The position numbers and the translations under genes were made by a program. The notes under the pieces are model-generated. The model was given only the letters and a program-made list of their open reading frames with translations, did not search any database and was not told where the DNA came from. A DNA stretch of 64,000 nucleotides, from the NCBI RefSeq assembly GCF_028898945.1, contig NZ_CP118607.1, positions 5,008,001 through 5,072,000 of the forward strand, in the 5' to 3' direction. This DNA is from Pseudomonas sp. PSKL.D1 (GTDB taxonomy: Bacteria > Pseudomonadota > Gammaproteobacteria > Pseudomonadales > Pseudomonadaceae). Shown one piece after another: positions 1 through 10,411 of this stretch. The first letter of the stretch is position 1, and each line of letters opens with the position of its first letter.

Positions 1-463
1 CAGTGTCGGTACGCACTTGCTTGGCTGCACTGAACGTGGCCTGGAACAGGCGCCCGAGCAGCGGCCCTACAGTGCCGGCCTCACGGGCCACGGCGTAGGC
101 CGACTTCATCTGGCCGAGAATCTGCGGTTCTCCAAGCACCAGCGAGTCCAGGCCCGAAGCCACCCGCATCATATGCCTGACTGCGTCGTGCTCTTCGTGG
201 ATGTACGCACTGGCACGCAGCTCGTCCAGGCTCAGACGGTGATAATCGGCCAGCCACTGCAACACCGCGTCGGCCGACAGGTGGTCCTGCTCTATATAGA
301 GCTCGCTACGGTTGCAGGTGGACAGGATCGCCGCCTCGCGGCTGGCGGTCAGCCGGCAAAGCTGCTGCAGGGCGTCTACCAGCTGCTCTGGGGTAAACGC
401 CACGCGCTCGCGTACGTCTACCGAGGCAGTCTTATGGTTGATACCAAGTGCAAGAAAGGCCAT
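1..463 (-). CDS. hemA: Glutamyl-tRNA reductase, N-terminal part (cut by window edge)
   Basis: Reading the minus strand from ATG 463 gives [20 protein letters not shown], the characteristic start of glutamyl-tRNA reductase, which reduces Glu-tRNA(Glu) to glutamate-1-semialdehyde in the first committed step of C5-pathway haem synthesis. The STCNRSELY segment (about residues 48-56) holds the catalytic Cys. The following residues match the N-terminal catalytic domain up to about residue 154, where the window ends. The NADPH-binding and dimerisation domains lie outside. The gene is divergent from the TPR lipoprotein gene, as in other pseudomonads. No stop codon is visible, so nothing can be said about its 3' end. 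Confidence 0.95.
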   Translation of the reverse strand, partial: MAFLALGINHKTASVDVRERVAFTPEQLVDALQQLCRLTASREAAILSTCNRSELYIEQDHLSADAVLQWLADYHRLSLDELRASAYIHEEHDAVRHMMRVASGLDSLVLGEPQILGQMKSAYAVAREAGTVGPLLGRLFQATFSAAKQVRTDT

Positions 464-684
464 GCAAGGTCGCTGGTTGTGACAGGAAGCCGATAATTGT
501 CCTCTTTCGCAGGTTTTTGGACAACCACCGTTCGCTATTGTCGTGATAGCAGGGGTGCATGGCTCTCGGGAACCCTATCCCCCCCTTCAAAGGTCGCAAT
601 GACCCAGACACGACGCAGGTGGGTTTGCCCCCGCGCTTGTGTCATCATGCTCCGACCGCCGGTAAGTCATTCCAAGTCGCATTT

Positions 685-2406
685 ATGAACAGACCCTACG
701 CATTGCTGCTTGCCCTCGCCCTGCTTCAGGGCTGCCAGAGCCTGGCCCCGCAAAAAGCCGAGCCTCCCGTTACCGAGGCTGGCAAAGGCGCGGCCGAAAA
801 GCCCGTGGTGTACGGGTCGTTCAAGCAAGACACGCTTTATAGCCTGCTGGTGGCCGAACTGGCCGGCCAGCGCAACCGCTTTGACATCGCGCTGGCCAAT
901 TACGCCGACCAGGCTGAAAAGACCCAGGACCCGGGTGTATCCGAGCGCGCCTACCGCATTGCCGAGTACCTCGGCGCCGACGAGCCGGCTCTGGATAGCG
1001 CCCTGATCTGGGCAAAAAACGACCCGCAGAACCTGGATGCCCAACGCGCAGCAGCCATCCAGCTGGCACGGGCCGGCCGCTATGACGACTCCATGACCTA
1101 TATGGAGAAGGTGCTGCAAGGCCAGGGCGACACCCATTTCGACTTCCTCGCCCTGTCGGCCGCCGAAACCGACCAAAGCACCCGCGACGGCCTGATGCAC
1201 AGCTTCGACCGCTTGCTGGTCAAGTACCCGGACAACAGCCAGCTGGTGTTCGGCAAAGCCCTGCTGCTGAACCAGGACGGCAAGGCCGAAGAAGCACTCG
1301 ACCTGCTTGAAGCGCACCCGGCACAAAACGGCGAAATCGCCCCCATCCTGCTGCGCGCCCGCCTGCTCCAGGCGCTGGACCGTGGCCCGGAAGCCCTGCC
1401 GCTGCTACGCGGCGCGATCCGCGACAACCCGGACGACAAACGCCTGCGCCTGACCTACGCCCGCACGCTGGTCGAGCAAAACCGTATCGCCGATGCCAAG
1501 GGCGAGTTCCTCAGCCTGGTGCAGCAATACCCTGAAGATGACGAACTGCGTTACTCCCTGGCCCTGGTGTGCCTGGAGAACAAAGACTGGGATGAAGCCG
1601 AAAACTACCTGCGCGAGCTCATTGAACGGGACAGCAACGTCGACGCCGCGCGCCTTAACCTGGGCCGCATCGCTGAAGAGCGCCACGACCCGGCCGGCGC
1701 TCTGCGTGAGTATGCCCTGGTCGGCCCAGGCCCGGACTACTTGCCGGCGCAACTGCGCCAAGCCGACATTCTCATCGCCAATGGCCGCGGTACTGAAGCC
1801 TCGCGCCTGCTGGGTGATGCTCGCGAGGCACAGCCGGAAATCGCCGTGCAGCTTTACCTGATCGAATCGGAAAGCTACAGCAACAACAACAAGGACGCCC
1901 AGGCCGACCAGGTGTTGCAACAGGCTCTGAAACGCTACCCGGACGACCTTAACCTGCTTTACACCCGCGCCATGCTCGCCGAAAAACGCGATGACCTGCC
2001 GCAAATGGAAAAAGACCTGCGCGCCATCATTGCCCGCGAGCCGGAAAACGCCATGGCCCTGAACGCCCTGGGTTACACATTGGCCGACCGCACCACCCGC
2101 TACACCGAAGCCAAGGCCCTGATCGACAAGGCCCACCAACTCACCCCGGACGATCCGGCAATACTCGACAGCCTCGGTTGGGTCGCCTACCGCATGGGCA
2201 ATCTCGATGAAGCCGAACGCTACCTGCGCCAGGCGCTGGCACAGTTCCCCGATCATGAGGTGGCCGCCCACCTGGGCGAAGTACTGTGGGCCAAGGGCGA
2301 GCGCCGCGAGGCTCGCCAAGTCTGGGCCAAAGCATTCGAGGCCCAGCCCGACAGCCCAATCCTGCGCAAGACCGTTTTGCGCCTGACCGGATCAGAGACC
2401 CTTTAA
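685..2406 (+). CDS. TPR-repeat outer-membrane-type lipoprotein
   Basis: The product has 573 residues from ATG 685. I chose this start because a lipoprotein signal peptide begins there: [17 protein letters not shown], with the lipidated Cys at about residue 17. An upstream in-frame ATG at 559 would bury the signal. Most of the mature protein is tetratricopeptide repeats (alternating helices with A/G/Y and P spacing, especially about residues 180-560, e.g. [10 protein letters not shown] and [11 protein letters not shown]). Such proteins act as protein-interaction scaffolds, but the partners are unknown here. It lies 4 nt before lolB and probably shares its transcript, which fits a role at the outer membrane. 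It is divergent from hemA across 221 nt. Confidence 0.85.
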   Translation: MNRPYALLLALALLQGCQSLAPQKAEPPVTEAGKGAAEKPVVYGSFKQDTLYSLLVAELAGQRNRFDIALANYADQAEKTQDPGVSERAYRIAEYLGADEPALDSALIWAKNDPQNLDAQRAAAIQLARAGRYDDSMTYMEKVLQGQGDTHFDFLALSAAETDQSTRDGLMHSFDRLLVKYPDNSQLVFGKALLLNQDGKAEEALDLLEAHPAQNGEIAPILLRARLLQALDRGPEALPLLRGAIRDNPDDKRLRLTYARTLVEQNRIADAKGEFLSLVQQYPEDDELRYSLALVCLENKDWDEAENYLRELIERDSNVDAARLNLGRIAEERHDPAGALREYALVGPGPDYLPAQLRQADILIANGRGTEASRLLGDAREAQPEIAVQLYLIESESYSNNNKDAQADQVLQQALKRYPDDLNLLYTRAMLAEKRDDLPQMEKDLRAIIAREPENAMALNALGYTLADRTTRYTEAKALIDKAHQLTPDDPAILDSLGWVAYRMGNLDEAERYLRQALAQFPDHEVAAHLGEVLWAKGERREARQVWAKAFEAQPDSPILRKTVLRLTGSETL

Positions 2407-2410
2407 CGCC

Positions 2411-3028
2411 ATGTTCCTGCGCCATTGCATCACCTTCACCCTGATCGCCCTGCTGGCCGGCTGTGCCGGCTTTGGCAGCCGCGAAGCCCTGCAAGGCCAC
2501 GGCGACCCACAGCAGTGGCGTGCCCATAAAGAGCAGTTGAGCAGCCTCGATGGCTGGCAGATCAACGGCAAGGTCGGCATCCGCGCCCCGCGCGAGTCCG
2601 GCAGCGGCACATTGTTCTGGCTGCAGCGCCAGGATTACTACGACATCCGCCTGGCCGGCCCGCTGGGCCGTGGTGCCGCACGCCTGACCGGTCGCCCAGG
2701 TGGCGTGGTGCTGGAGGTTGCCAACCAGGGCCGCTACGAAGCCCCAAGCCCTGAGGCCCTGCTGGAAGAACAACTGGGCTGGCAATTGCCGGTTTCCCAC
2801 CTGGTCTGGTGGGTGCGTGGCCTGCCCGCGCCGGACACCAAGAGCAAGCTGACCCTGGACGGCGACAGCCGCCTGGCCAGCCTCGATCAGGATGGCTGGC
2901 AGGTCGAGTACCTGAGCTACACCGAACAGAACGGCTACTGGTTACCCGAGCGCCTGAAGCTGCACGGCAAAGATCTTGACGTGACCTTGGTGGTCAAGGA
3001 CTGGCAACCTCGCCAGTTGGGGCACTGA
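2411..3028 (+). CDS. lolB: Outer-membrane lipoprotein insertion protein LolB
   Basis: 205 residues. The signal peptide [18 protein letters not shown] has a clear lipobox (LAGC), so LolB is itself a lipoprotein. LolB receives lipoproteins from periplasmic LolA and inserts them into the outer membrane. The body ([35 protein letters not shown]) matches the LolB family, and the length is typical (about 200). It sits 4 nt after the TPR lipoprotein gene and 4 nt before ispE, the order seen in Pseudomonas and in the hemA-lolB-ispE-prs arrangement of many gammaproteobacteria. Confidence 0.96.
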   Translation: MFLRHCITFTLIALLAGCAGFGSREALQGHGDPQQWRAHKEQLSSLDGWQINGKVGIRAPRESGSGTLFWLQRQDYYDIRLAGPLGRGAARLTGRPGGVVLEVANQGRYEAPSPEALLEEQLGWQLPVSHLVWWVRGLPAPDTKSKLTLDGDSRLASLDQDGWQVEYLSYTEQNGYWLPERLKLHGKDLDVTLVVKDWQPRQLGH

Positions 3029-3032
3029 TTAC

Positions 3033-3878
3033 ATGCAAAAGCTCACCTTGCCCGCTCCGGCCAAATTGAACCTGTGGCTGCACATCATCGGCCGCCGCGC
3101 TGACGGTTATCACGAGCTGGAGACAGTCTTCCAGTTTCTGGACCATGGCGATGAGTTGGCCTTTGCCTTGCGCGAAGACGGCGTCATCCGCCTGCATACC
3201 GAAATCGAAGCGGTCCCCCATGACAGCAACTTGATCGTGCGCGCCGCCCGCAAATTGCAGGAACAGTCCGGCACTGCGCTGGGTGCCGACATCTGGTTGA
3301 CCAAAGTGCTGCCAATGGGCGGCGGGATCGGTGGCGGCAGCTCGGATGCGGCCACTACCCTGCTGGCACTGGCGCATCTGTGGCAACTTGACTGGGACGA
3401 AGATCGCCTGGCTGCCCTTGGCCTGACGCTGGGGGCCGATGTCCCGGTGTTCGTGCGCGGCCATGCCGCCTTTGCCCAGGGTGTCGGGGAGCAATTGACC
3501 CCGGTCGACCCGGCCGAGCCGTGGTATGTCGTGCTGGTGCCGCAAGTGTCTGTCAGCACTGTAGAAATTTTTTCGCATCCACAGTTGACACGTGATTCCC
3601 TCCCCCTTAAGATGCGCCCCGTTCCCGAGGGAAACAGTCGAAATGACTGCCAACCGGTGGTAGAGCAGAGTTACCCTGAAGTCAGCAACGCGCTGAAATC
3701 ATTGGGCCAATTCACTGAAGCTCGACTGACCGGAACCGGAAGTTGTGTGTTTGGGGCCTTCCCAAGCAAAGCCGAAGCTGATAAAGTTCTGGCCCTTCTT
3801 TCAGGTACCCAGACAGGATTTGTAGCGAAGGGAAGCAATGTTTCGATGTTGCATCGCGCACTACAAGGTCTTATCTAG
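3033..3878 (+). CDS. ispE: 4-diphosphocytidyl-2-C-methyl-D-erythritol kinase
   Basis: 281 residues, the usual length. The enzyme phosphorylates CDP-methylerythritol using ATP, the fourth step of the MEP isoprenoid pathway, in the cytoplasm. It is a GHMP kinase: the N-terminal [22 protein letters not shown] holds the substrate-binding segment, and the glycine-rich ATP loop [17 protein letters not shown] lies at about residues 91-107. The C-terminal GHMP motif TGTGSCVFG lies at about residues 231-239. A near-consensus sigma-70 promoter is embedded in the coding sequence at 3585-3613 and probably serves the downstream tRNA-Gln and prs. Confidence 0.97.
   Translation: MQKLTLPAPAKLNLWLHIIGRRADGYHELETVFQFLDHGDELAFALREDGVIRLHTEIEAVPHDSNLIVRAARKLQEQSGTALGADIWLTKVLPMGGGIGGGSSDAATTLLALAHLWQLDWDEDRLAALGLTLGADVPVFVRGHAAFAQGVGEQLTPVDPAEPWYVVLVPQVSVSTVEIFSHPQLTRDSLPLKMRPVPEGNSRNDCQPVVEQSYPEVSNALKSLGQFTEARLTGTGSCVFGAFPSKAEADKVLALLSGTQTGFVAKGSNVSMLHRALQGLI
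3585..3613 (+). promoter_or_regulatory. Sigma-70-type promoter inside ispE
   Basis: TTGACA at 3585-3590 is separated by exactly 17 nt from TAAGAT at 3608-3613. The -35 is perfect and the -10 is near-consensus. The site lies within the 3' third of ispE, about 300 nt before tRNA-Gln and 420 nt before prs. That the promoter drives these genes is inference from position and quality. Confidence 0.55.
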
Positions 3879-3912
3879 GGTTCGAGTGCCAAGCACTCTC
3901 TGCAACAGATAC

Positions 3913-3987
3913 AGGGGCGTCGCCAAGCGGTAAGGCAGCAGGTTTTGATCCTGCCATGCGTTGGTTCGAATCCAGCCGCCCCTGCCA
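3913..3987 (+). tRNA. tRNA-Gln (anticodon TTG)
   Basis: 75 nt including an encoded CCA (3985-3987). The acceptor arms AGGGGCG (3913-3919) and CGCCCCT pair fully. The anticodon stem GCAGG/CCTGC (3938-3942 and 3950-3954) encloses a 7-nt loop with TTG at 3945-3947, and the T-loop TTCGAAT is present. It is placed between ispE and prs, as in other Pseudomonas genomes. Confidence 0.97.
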
Positions 3988-4034
3988 TTTTCCTATACTC
4001 ATCCAGGTATACCCTCAGCCTCCAGGTACTGCGC

Positions 4035-4976
4035 GTGTCCAAGATGATGGTCTTTACGGGGAACGCTAACCCCGATCTGGCTCGGCGTGTCGTACGTCAG
4101 CTGCATATCCCTCTCGGTGACGTCTCTGTCGGTAAATTTTCCGACGGCGAGATCAGCACTGAGATCAATGAAAACGTCCGCGGTAAAGACGTCTTCATTA
4201 TTCAGCCGACTTGCGCGCCAACCAACGATAACCTGATGGAACTGGTAGTGATGGCCGATGCCTTCCGCCGCTCCTCAGCATCCCGAATCACCGCCGTGAT
4301 TCCTTACTTCGGATACGCCCGCCAGGACCGCCGTCCGCGTTCGGCACGTGTAGCCATCAGCGCCAAAGTGGTTGCTGACATGCTCACTGTCGTGGGTATC
4401 GACCGTGTTCTCACCGTCGACCTGCACGCTGACCAGATCCAGGGCTTCTTCGATATTCCGGTCGACAACATCTACGGCTCGCCCGTACTGGTCGACGATA
4501 TCGAAGACCAGCGTTTCGAGAACCTGATGATCGTCTCCCCGGACATCGGTGGTGTCGTGCGTGCACGTGCCGTCGCCAAGTCCCTGGGTGTTGATCTGGG
4601 TATCATCGACAAACGCCGCGAAAAGGCCAATCACTCCGAAGTGATGCACATCATCGGCGACGTCGAAGGGCGCACTTGCATCCTGGTAGACGACATGGTC
4701 GACACCGCCGGCACCCTGTGCCACGCGGCCAAAGCCCTGAAAGAACACGGCGCTGCCAAGGTTTACGCCTACTGCACGCACCCTGTTTTGTCGGGCCGCG
4801 CGATCGAGAACATCGAGAAGTCGGTACTGGACGAGCTGGTGGTGACCAACACCGTTCCGCTGTCCGCCGCTGCTCAAGCCTGTGACCGTATCCGCCAGCT
4901 GGATATCGCACCGGTTGTTGCTGAAGCGGTACGCCGCATCAGCAATGAAGAATCGATCAGCGCGATGTTCCGCTAA
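4035..4976 (+). CDS. prs: Ribose-phosphate pyrophosphokinase (PRPP synthase)
   Basis: 313 residues starting at GTG 4035 ([19 protein letters not shown]). The longer frame from 3945 would overlap tRNA-Gln and is not credible. The enzyme converts ribose-5-phosphate and ATP to PRPP, the precursor for purines, pyrimidines, NAD, His and Trp. Visible motifs are [15 protein letters not shown] (about residues 94-102), the metal-binding [10 protein letters not shown] and the PRPP-binding loop [10 protein letters not shown] (about residues 215-224). It is followed by a strong terminator at 5001-5036, so the tRNA-Gln/prs unit ends before rplY. Confidence 0.96.
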   Translation: MSKMMVFTGNANPDLARRVVRQLHIPLGDVSVGKFSDGEISTEINENVRGKDVFIIQPTCAPTNDNLMELVVMADAFRRSSASRITAVIPYFGYARQDRRPRSARVAISAKVVADMLTVVGIDRVLTVDLHADQIQGFFDIPVDNIYGSPVLVDDIEDQRFENLMIVSPDIGGVVRARAVAKSLGVDLGIIDKRREKANHSEVMHIIGDVEGRTCILVDDMVDTAGTLCHAAKALKEHGAAKVYAYCTHPVLSGRAIENIEKSVLDELVVTNTVPLSAAAQACDRIRQLDIAPVVAEAVRRISNEESISAMFR

Positions 4977-5000
4977 GCGGAACTCGTGTTGATGTGAAGC

Positions 5001-5036
5001 GCCCCGCCCCAGCATTTGTTGGGGCGGGGCTTTTTT
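5001..5036 (+). terminator. Rho-independent terminator after prs
   Basis: An 11-bp perfect GC-rich stem (5001-5011 with 5020-5030) has an 8-nt loop and is followed by six T residues (5031-5036). Confidence 0.93.
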
Positions 5037-5094
5037 GCCATCCCCGTTGGCGCTGGTCGCAAACGCCCTCGGGGGGCTATTTTGGAGATACAAA

Positions 5095-5688
5095 ATGACT
5101 GATTTCATTCTGAACGCCCAAGCGCGTACTGACCTGGGGAAAGGTGCGAGCCGCCGCCTGCGTCACTCCGCCAACATCCCTGCCGTTGTATACGGTGGCG
5201 ATAAAGAAGCCCAATCCCTGACCATCGTGGCCAAGGAAATCGCCAAGCTGTTCGAAAACGAAGCTGCCTTCAGCCACGTTATCGAACTGAACGTCGACGG
5301 CGCCAAGCAAAACGTCGTGGTCAAGGCCATGCAGCGCCACCCGGCCAAAGGCTTCATCATGCACGCCGACTTCGTTCGCGTCGTTGCTGGCCAGAAGCTG
5401 ACCGCAGTAGTTCCAGTGCACTTCATCAACGAAGAAGCACCGGTCAAGAAAGGCGGCGAAATCTCGCACGTTGAATCGCAGATCGAAGTTTCCTGCGAAG
5501 CCAAAGACCTGCCTGAGTTCATCGAAGTCGACCTGGCCAACGCTGAAATCGGCACCATCATCCACCTGTCGGACCTGAAAGCTCCGAAAGGCGTAGAGTT
5601 CGTAGCTCTGGCCCACGGTGATGACAAAGCTGTTGCCAACGTTCACGCCCCGCGCGTTGCTCCAGAAGCAGAAGGCGCTGCCGAGTAA
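5095..5688 (+). CDS. rplY: 50S ribosomal protein L25 (general stress protein CTC type)
   Basis: 197 residues from ATG 5095 ([20 protein letters not shown]), preceded by the TTTGGAGA Shine-Dalgarno. L25 binds 5S rRNA. This is the long two-domain form: an N-terminal L25 beta-barrel (about 1-92, with [16 protein letters not shown]) and a C-terminal TL5/CTC domain (about 100-185, with [17 protein letters not shown]). The alternative upstream start at 5035 overlaps the prs terminator and is rejected. Pth follows after 79 nt. Confidence 0.96.
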   Translation: MTDFILNAQARTDLGKGASRRLRHSANIPAVVYGGDKEAQSLTIVAKEIAKLFENEAAFSHVIELNVDGAKQNVVVKAMQRHPAKGFIMHADFVRVVAGQKLTAVVPVHFINEEAPVKKGGEISHVESQIEVSCEAKDLPEFIEVDLANAEIGTIIHLSDLKAPKGVEFVALAHGDDKAVANVHAPRVAPEAEGAAE

Positions 5689-5767
5689 TCCACTCGCACG
5701 CCGGTGTTGATCGGGTTACAGTGCCCCGCGCCCTGTAACCCACCAACTCCAAGGAAGAGCCCCTGAC

Positions 5768-6352
5768 GTGACCGCCATCCAGTTGATCGTCGGCCTGGGT
5801 AACCCCGGCCCCGAATACGAACAGACCCGGCATAACGCAGGGGCTCTTTTCGTTGAACGCATTGCCAGCGCCCAGCGTGTTTCGCTGACCGCTGACAAAA
5901 AATATTTCGGCCTGACGGCTAAATTCAGCCATCAGGGCAACGATGTTCGCCTGCTGATTCCCACCACCTACATGAACCGTAGCGGCCAGTCCGTGGCGGC
6001 TCTGGCCAATTTCTTCCGCATCAAGCCGGAAGCAATCCTGGTGGCGCATGACGAACTCGACCTGCCTCCGGGCGTCGCCAAGCTCAAGCGCGGCGGTGGC
6101 CATGGCGGGCATAACGGCCTGCGCGACATCATCGCGCAGCTCGGCAACCAGAACGACTTCCACCGCCTGCGGCTTGGCATCGGCCACCCGGGCGACGCCA
6201 AACTGGTCTCCAACTTCGTCCTGGGCCGCGCACCGCGCGCCGAACAGGAGAAGCTCGACGCCAGCATCGATTTTGCCCTCGGCGTGCTGCCGGACGTGCT
6301 GGCCGGCGACTTCGCCAAGGCCATGCGCGAGCTGCACAGCCAGAAGGCCTGA
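5768..6352 (+). CDS. pth: Peptidyl-tRNA hydrolase
   Basis: 194 residues from GTG 5768, with AAGGAAGAG as Shine-Dalgarno. The enzyme cleaves peptidyl-tRNA released from stalled ribosomes. Conserved catalytic residues are visible: Asn12 and His22 in [15 protein letters not shown], and the Asp of [10 protein letters not shown] (about residue 95). [13 protein letters not shown] and [12 protein letters not shown] are also family signatures. Length and position (between rplY and ychF) are standard for Pseudomonas. Confidence 0.97.
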   Translation: MTAIQLIVGLGNPGPEYEQTRHNAGALFVERIASAQRVSLTADKKYFGLTAKFSHQGNDVRLLIPTTYMNRSGQSVAALANFFRIKPEAILVAHDELDLPPGVAKLKRGGGHGGHNGLRDIIAQLGNQNDFHRLRLGIGHPGDAKLVSNFVLGRAPRAEQEKLDASIDFALGVLPDVLAGDFAKAMRELHSQKA

Positions 6353-6374
6353 TTTCCTAGAGAGGGGAATAACC

Positions 6375-7475
6375 ATGGGTTTCAATTGCGGCATCGTCGG
6401 CCTGCCCAACGTCGGCAAGTCCACCCTGTTCAACGCCCTGACCAAGTCTGGCATTGCGGCTGAGAACTTCCCCTTCTGCACCATCGAGCCGAACAGCGGC
6501 ATCGTGCCGATGCCCGATGCGCGCCTGGCTGCGCTGGCGGAAATCGTCAAGCCTAACCGCATCCTGCCGACCACCATGGAATTCGTCGACATCGCGGGCC
6601 TGGTAGCCGGTGCCTCCAAAGGTGAAGGCCTGGGCAACAAGTTCCTCGCCAACATCCGCGAAACCGACGCCATTGCCCACGTGGTGCGCTGCTTCGAAGA
6701 CGAGAACGTGATCCACGTTTCCAACAGCGTCGACCCCAAGCGCGACATCGAGATCATCGACCTTGAGCTGATCTTCGCCGACCTCGACAGCTGCGAGAAG
6801 CAACTGCAGAAGGTCGCCCGTAACGCCAAAGGCGGTGACAAGGATGCGCTGGCGCAAAAGGCCATCCTGGAAAAGCTGATCCCGCACTTCACCGAAGGCA
6901 AGCCGGCACGCAGCCTGATGAAGAACATGGCTGACGACGAAAAGGCCGTGATCCGTGGCTTCCACTTGCTGACCAGCAAGCCAGTCATGTACATCGCCAA
7001 CGTCGCCGAAGACGGCTTCGAGAACAACCCGCACCTGGACGTGGTCAAGGCCATCGCCGAGGAAGAAGGCGCGGTCGTGGTGCCGGTGTGCAACAAGATC
7101 GAAGCGGAAATCGCCGAACTAGAAGACGGCGAAGAAAAGGACATGTTCCTTGAGGCCCTTGGCTTGGAAGAGCCGGGCCTTAACCGCGTGATCCGCGCCG
7201 GTTACGAGCTGCTCAACCTGCAAACCTACTTCACTGCCGGTGTGCAGGAAGTTCGCGCCTGGACCGTGCGCGTTGGTGCCACCGCGCCTCAGGCTGCAGG
7301 CGTGATCCACACCGACTTCGAAAAAGGCTTCATCCGCGCTGAAGTGGTGGCCTATGACGACTTCATCCAGTTCAAGGGTGAAGGCGGTGCGAAGGAAGCC
7401 GGTAAATGGCGCCTGGAAGGCAAGGATTACATCGTTAAAGACGGCGATGTGATGCATTTCCGCTTCAACGTTTAA
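6375..7475 (+). CDS. ychF: Redox-responsive ribosome-associated ATPase YchF/OLA1
   Basis: 366 residues from ATG 6375, with AGAGGGG just upstream. The frame is open much further 5' (to 6048), but that part lies inside pth. It is an Obg-family P-loop NTPase that prefers ATP. G1 is GLPNVGKST (about residues 8-16), the G3 region is [21 protein letters not shown] serves as G4, and the C-terminal TGS domain includes [22 protein letters not shown]. YchF associates with ribosomes and modulates stress responses. A 14-bp inverted repeat follows at 7491-7520. Confidence 0.97.
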   Translation: MGFNCGIVGLPNVGKSTLFNALTKSGIAAENFPFCTIEPNSGIVPMPDARLAALAEIVKPNRILPTTMEFVDIAGLVAGASKGEGLGNKFLANIRETDAIAHVVRCFEDENVIHVSNSVDPKRDIEIIDLELIFADLDSCEKQLQKVARNAKGGDKDALAQKAILEKLIPHFTEGKPARSLMKNMADDEKAVIRGFHLLTSKPVMYIANVAEDGFENNPHLDVVKAIAEEEGAVVVPVCNKIEAEIAELEDGEEKDMFLEALGLEEPGLNRVIRAGYELLNLQTYFTAGVQEVRAWTVRVGATAPQAAGVIHTDFEKGFIRAEVVAYDDFIQFKGEGGAKEAGKWRLEGKDYIVKDGDVMHFRFNV

Positions 7476-7490
7476 TTCTGCTCCATCAGC

Positions 7491-7520
7491 GACGCCCTCT
7501 TCGCCCGCGAAGAGGGCGTC
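7491..7520 (+). terminator. Probable terminator after ychF
   Basis: A perfect 14-bp inverted repeat (7491-7504 with 7507-7520) starts 16 nt after the ychF stop. The T tract after it is poor (GTCATTTG), so termination strength is uncertain. Confidence 0.65.
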
Positions 7521-7571
7521 GTCATTTGCGCACTAGACTGAATACGGTTCACATCACTTCGGTCCAGTGCA

Positions 7572-9293
7572 ATGCACGAAACACCCCCACCCCCGGATTC
7601 CAACTGGCAACGCTGGCTGCCCGGCCTGGCCACCCTGCTGCACTACCAACCCAGGTGGCTGGCAAAAGACATTGCCGCAGGCCTGGTGCTGACCACCATG
7701 CTGGTCCCCGTTGGCATCGCATATGCCGAAGCATCGGGGGTACCGGGCATCTATGGCCTCTACGCCACCATCATTCCCCTGCTCGCTTACGCCCTGTTCG
7801 GCCCCAGCCGCATTCTGGTGCTCGGGCCAGACTCAGCGCTGGCAGCGCCAATCCTGGCCGTGGTGGTGCAGTACGCCGCCAGCGACCCACAGCGGGCAAT
7901 CACCATCGCCAGCATGATGGCCCTGGTAGCCGGCGCCTTCTGCATGGTCGCCGGGCTGCTGCGCCTGGGCTTCATCACCGAGCTGCTGTCCAAACCTATC
8001 CGCTACGGCTACATGAACGGCATCGCGCTCACCGTGCTGATCAGCCAGTTGCCCAAGCTGTTCGGCATTTCCGTCGACAGCCAGGGGCCGCTGCGCGATG
8101 TGTGGAACCTCGCCCAGGCGCTGATGGCCGGCCAGGGGCACTGGCCAAGCTTCGTGGTAGGCGCCGGCAGCCTTGCCCTGATACTGCTGCTCAAACCCTT
8201 CAAGCGCGTGCCGGGCATCCTGATTGCCGTGGTACTGGCAACACTGGTGGTGGGGCTGCTCAACCCCGATGAACACGGCGTAAAAGTACTGGGCGAACTA
8301 CCACAAGGCCTGCCTGCGTTCGCTTTCCCGTGGCTTACCGACATCGACCTGGTGGAAGTATTGCTGGGCGGGATCGCGGTCGCGCTGGTGTCGTTTGCCG
8401 ACACCAGCGTGCTGTCACGCACCTACGCGGCCAGGCTGAAAACACCGGTAAACCCGAATCAGGAAATGTTCGGCCTGGGCGTTGCCAACCTGGCATCCGG
8501 GCTGTTTCAGGGCATCCCGATCAGCAGCAGCTCATCGCGCACACCTGTAGCCGAGGCGGCAGGCTCCAAAACCCAGCTCACCGGCATCATCGGCGCACTG
8601 GCCGTCACACTGCTGTTGGTGATGGCGCCCAACCTGATGCAGCACCTGCCCAACAGTGCGCTGGCTGCGGTAGTAATCGCTGCGGCACTGGGCCTGTTCG
8701 AAATTGCCGGCCTGAAGCGCATCTTCCACATGCAGCAGTGGGAGTTCTGGCTGTCGTTTACCTGCTTTGTGGGTGTGGCCGTGTTTGGGGCGATCCCCGG
8801 TATCTGCATCGCCGTGGTGATTTCGGTGATCGAGTTCCTCTGGGATGCCTGGCGGCCGCATTACGCGATCATGGGACGGGTGGACGGCACCCGTGGCTAT
8901 CACGATGTGCAACGTTATCCACAGGCACGGCGCATCCCCGGGCTGGTGCTGCTGCGTTGGGATGCGCCACTGTTCTTCGCCAATGCCGAGCAATTCCAGA
9001 GTACGGTGCTGGGGGCCGTCGAATCGTCCCCAACCCCGGTGCAACGGGTGGTGATTGCGGCAGAGCCGGTCACCAGTGTGGATATCACCTCCGCCGACAT
9101 GCTCGCAGATCTGGACCGCACGCTGGAGGCGCGAGGGGTGGAGTTGCAGTTCGCCGAAATGAAAGACCCGGTCAAGGACAAGATGAAGCGCTTCGGGCTG
9201 TTCCAGCACTTGGGCGCAAAAGCGTTTCACCCAACCGTAGGCGCTGCGGTGGACGACTATCTCGAAACCACAGGGGTCGACTGGCAACCCTAG
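7572..9293 (+). CDS. SulP-family anion transporter with STAS domain
   Basis: 573 residues. The N-terminal part is a multi-helix SulP transporter: DIAAGLVLTTMLVPVGIAYA, then GLYATIIPLLAYALFGPSR, about 10-14 membrane segments up to about residue 420. The C-terminal cytoplasmic STAS domain (about 440-560) includes LVLLRWDAPLFFANAEQF and VTSVDITSADMLADL. SulP proteins move sulfate, bicarbonate or other anions, and the substrate cannot be read from sequence. No carbonic anhydrase or sulfate assimilation gene is adjacent. It converges on the AI-2E-type gene and the two stop codons overlap. Confidence 0.9.
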   Translation: MHETPPPPDSNWQRWLPGLATLLHYQPRWLAKDIAAGLVLTTMLVPVGIAYAEASGVPGIYGLYATIIPLLAYALFGPSRILVLGPDSALAAPILAVVVQYAASDPQRAITIASMMALVAGAFCMVAGLLRLGFITELLSKPIRYGYMNGIALTVLISQLPKLFGISVDSQGPLRDVWNLAQALMAGQGHWPSFVVGAGSLALILLLKPFKRVPGILIAVVLATLVVGLLNPDEHGVKVLGELPQGLPAFAFPWLTDIDLVEVLLGGIAVALVSFADTSVLSRTYAARLKTPVNPNQEMFGLGVANLASGLFQGIPISSSSSRTPVAEAAGSKTQLTGIIGALAVTLLLVMAPNLMQHLPNSALAAVVIAAALGLFEIAGLKRIFHMQQWEFWLSFTCFVGVAVFGAIPGICIAVVISVIEFLWDAWRPHYAIMGRVDGTRGYHDVQRYPQARRIPGLVLLRWDAPLFFANAEQFQSTVLGAVESSPTPVQRVVIAAEPVTSVDITSADMLADLDRTLEARGVELQFAEMKDPVKDKMKRFGLFQHLGAKAFHPTVGAAVDDYLETTGVDWQP

Positions 9294-10387
9294 GGCGCGG
9301 GCTCAACAGGCTTATCGGGCACCTGTAGCGCCACCCACTGCCAGAACAGCACATAGGTCACCGCCAGAATCACCGGGCCGATAAACAAACCAATGATGCC
9401 TTTGACCACCATGCCGCCTAGCGCGCCAATCAACACAACCGGCATCGGTACATCCACGCCACGCCCCAGCAACAGCGGTTTGAGCACGTTGTCGGCAAGG
9501 CCGGCCACGAATGTGTACACGGCAAAGGCGATGGTGGCGGCGGTAAAACCTTCGGCATTGAAGATGTAGAGGATCACCGGGATGGTGACCAGCGTTGCCG
9601 GTGCCTGGGCAATCCCCAGCATCAGCACGACAATGGCCAGCATGCCTGCCCCCGGCACACCCTTGACCACGAAGCCGACGCCAATCAGCAGCATCTGGAT
9701 AAAGGCGATGCCGATTACACCCTGAGCGACGGCGCGGATGGTCGCGGTGCACAGTTTGGCCAATGGCCTGCCCCGCTCTTCTCCGGATACACGCATGGCA
9801 ATGCGCTGGGCCGCAACCTCGCTGCGCTCGCCAAAGGCCATGATGACCCCCGAGATGATCACCGCGCCGATGAACAGCAGAAATGCCCCGCCCGCGCTGG
9901 CCGCCGCACCCAACACCGAAAGCCCCGCGCCCTTGAGGTGCGGCATCAGGTTGTTCAACACCGGCGCCAGGCTCTCGGAGGCCGACTGCCACAGTGCGTA
10001 AAGGTGAGGCCCTACGAGCGGCCACCCCGCAACGGACTCCGGCGGAGGAGGAACATGCCACGCTCCACTCTTGAGCACATCGATCAGGCTATGTACCGAC
10101 TCGCCGATGGATACCACTACCAGATAAATCGGTACCAACAACACTACCAACACCAGCAGCACGACCAAAGTTGCCGCATAGCCGTCCTTCAACCCCGTAC
10201 CACCTTTGATCCGTCCGTAAAGTGGATATAACGTCACTGCCAGGATCACGGCCCAGAGCATCAAACCCAAGAATGGCTGGAACACTTCAAAGGCAAACAG
10301 CACCAATGCGGCGACCAACCCTGCCTTGATCAGCACATCGAGCAAACCGCGCGACAATGCGCTGTCGAGCTTGAAGTTTGGCTGCAT
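9290..10387 (-). CDS. AI-2E family transporter (PerM/YdiK-like permease)
   Basis: 365 residues with about seven or eight hydrophobic segments, for example DVLIKAGLVAALVLFAFEVFQPFLGLMLWAVILAVTLYPLY at the N-terminus and GALGGMVVKGIIGLFIGPVILAVTYVLFWQW at the C-terminus, the signature ends of PF01594 proteins. Some members export autoinducer-2 or act as Na+/H+ antiporters, but the substrate here is unknown. A Shine-Dalgarno (AAGGAGG) lies just upstream of ATG 10387. The stop codon overlaps that of the convergent sulP gene. Confidence 0.88.
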   Translation of the reverse strand: MQPNFKLDSALSRGLLDVLIKAGLVAALVLFAFEVFQPFLGLMLWAVILAVTLYPLYGRIKGGTGLKDGYAATLVVLLVLVVLLVPIYLVVVSIGESVHSLIDVLKSGAWHVPPPPESVAGWPLVGPHLYALWQSASESLAPVLNNLMPHLKGAGLSVLGAAASAGGAFLLFIGAVIISGVIMAFGERSEVAAQRIAMRVSGEERGRPLAKLCTATIRAVAQGVIGIAFIQMLLIGVGFVVKGVPGAGMLAIVVLMLGIAQAPATLVTIPVILYIFNAEGFTAATIAFAVYTFVAGLADNVLKPLLLGRGVDVPMPVVLIGALGGMVVKGIIGLFIGPVILAVTYVLFWQWVALQVPDKPVEPAP

Positions 10388-10411
10388 GGCGCCCCTCCTT
10401 GTTCAATGTAT

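Noticed and set aside
1..496. Plus-strand 159-codon frame at the left edge
   Set aside because: Antisense to hemA, whose protein sequence is unmistakable on the minus strand.
559..684. N-terminal extension of the TPR lipoprotein from ATG 559
   Set aside because: It would hide the lipoprotein signal peptide that starts at ATG 685.
5558..7144. 528-codon open frame on the minus strand
   Set aside because: Antisense to pth and ychF, Ser/Arg-rich low-complexity translation, no homology pattern.
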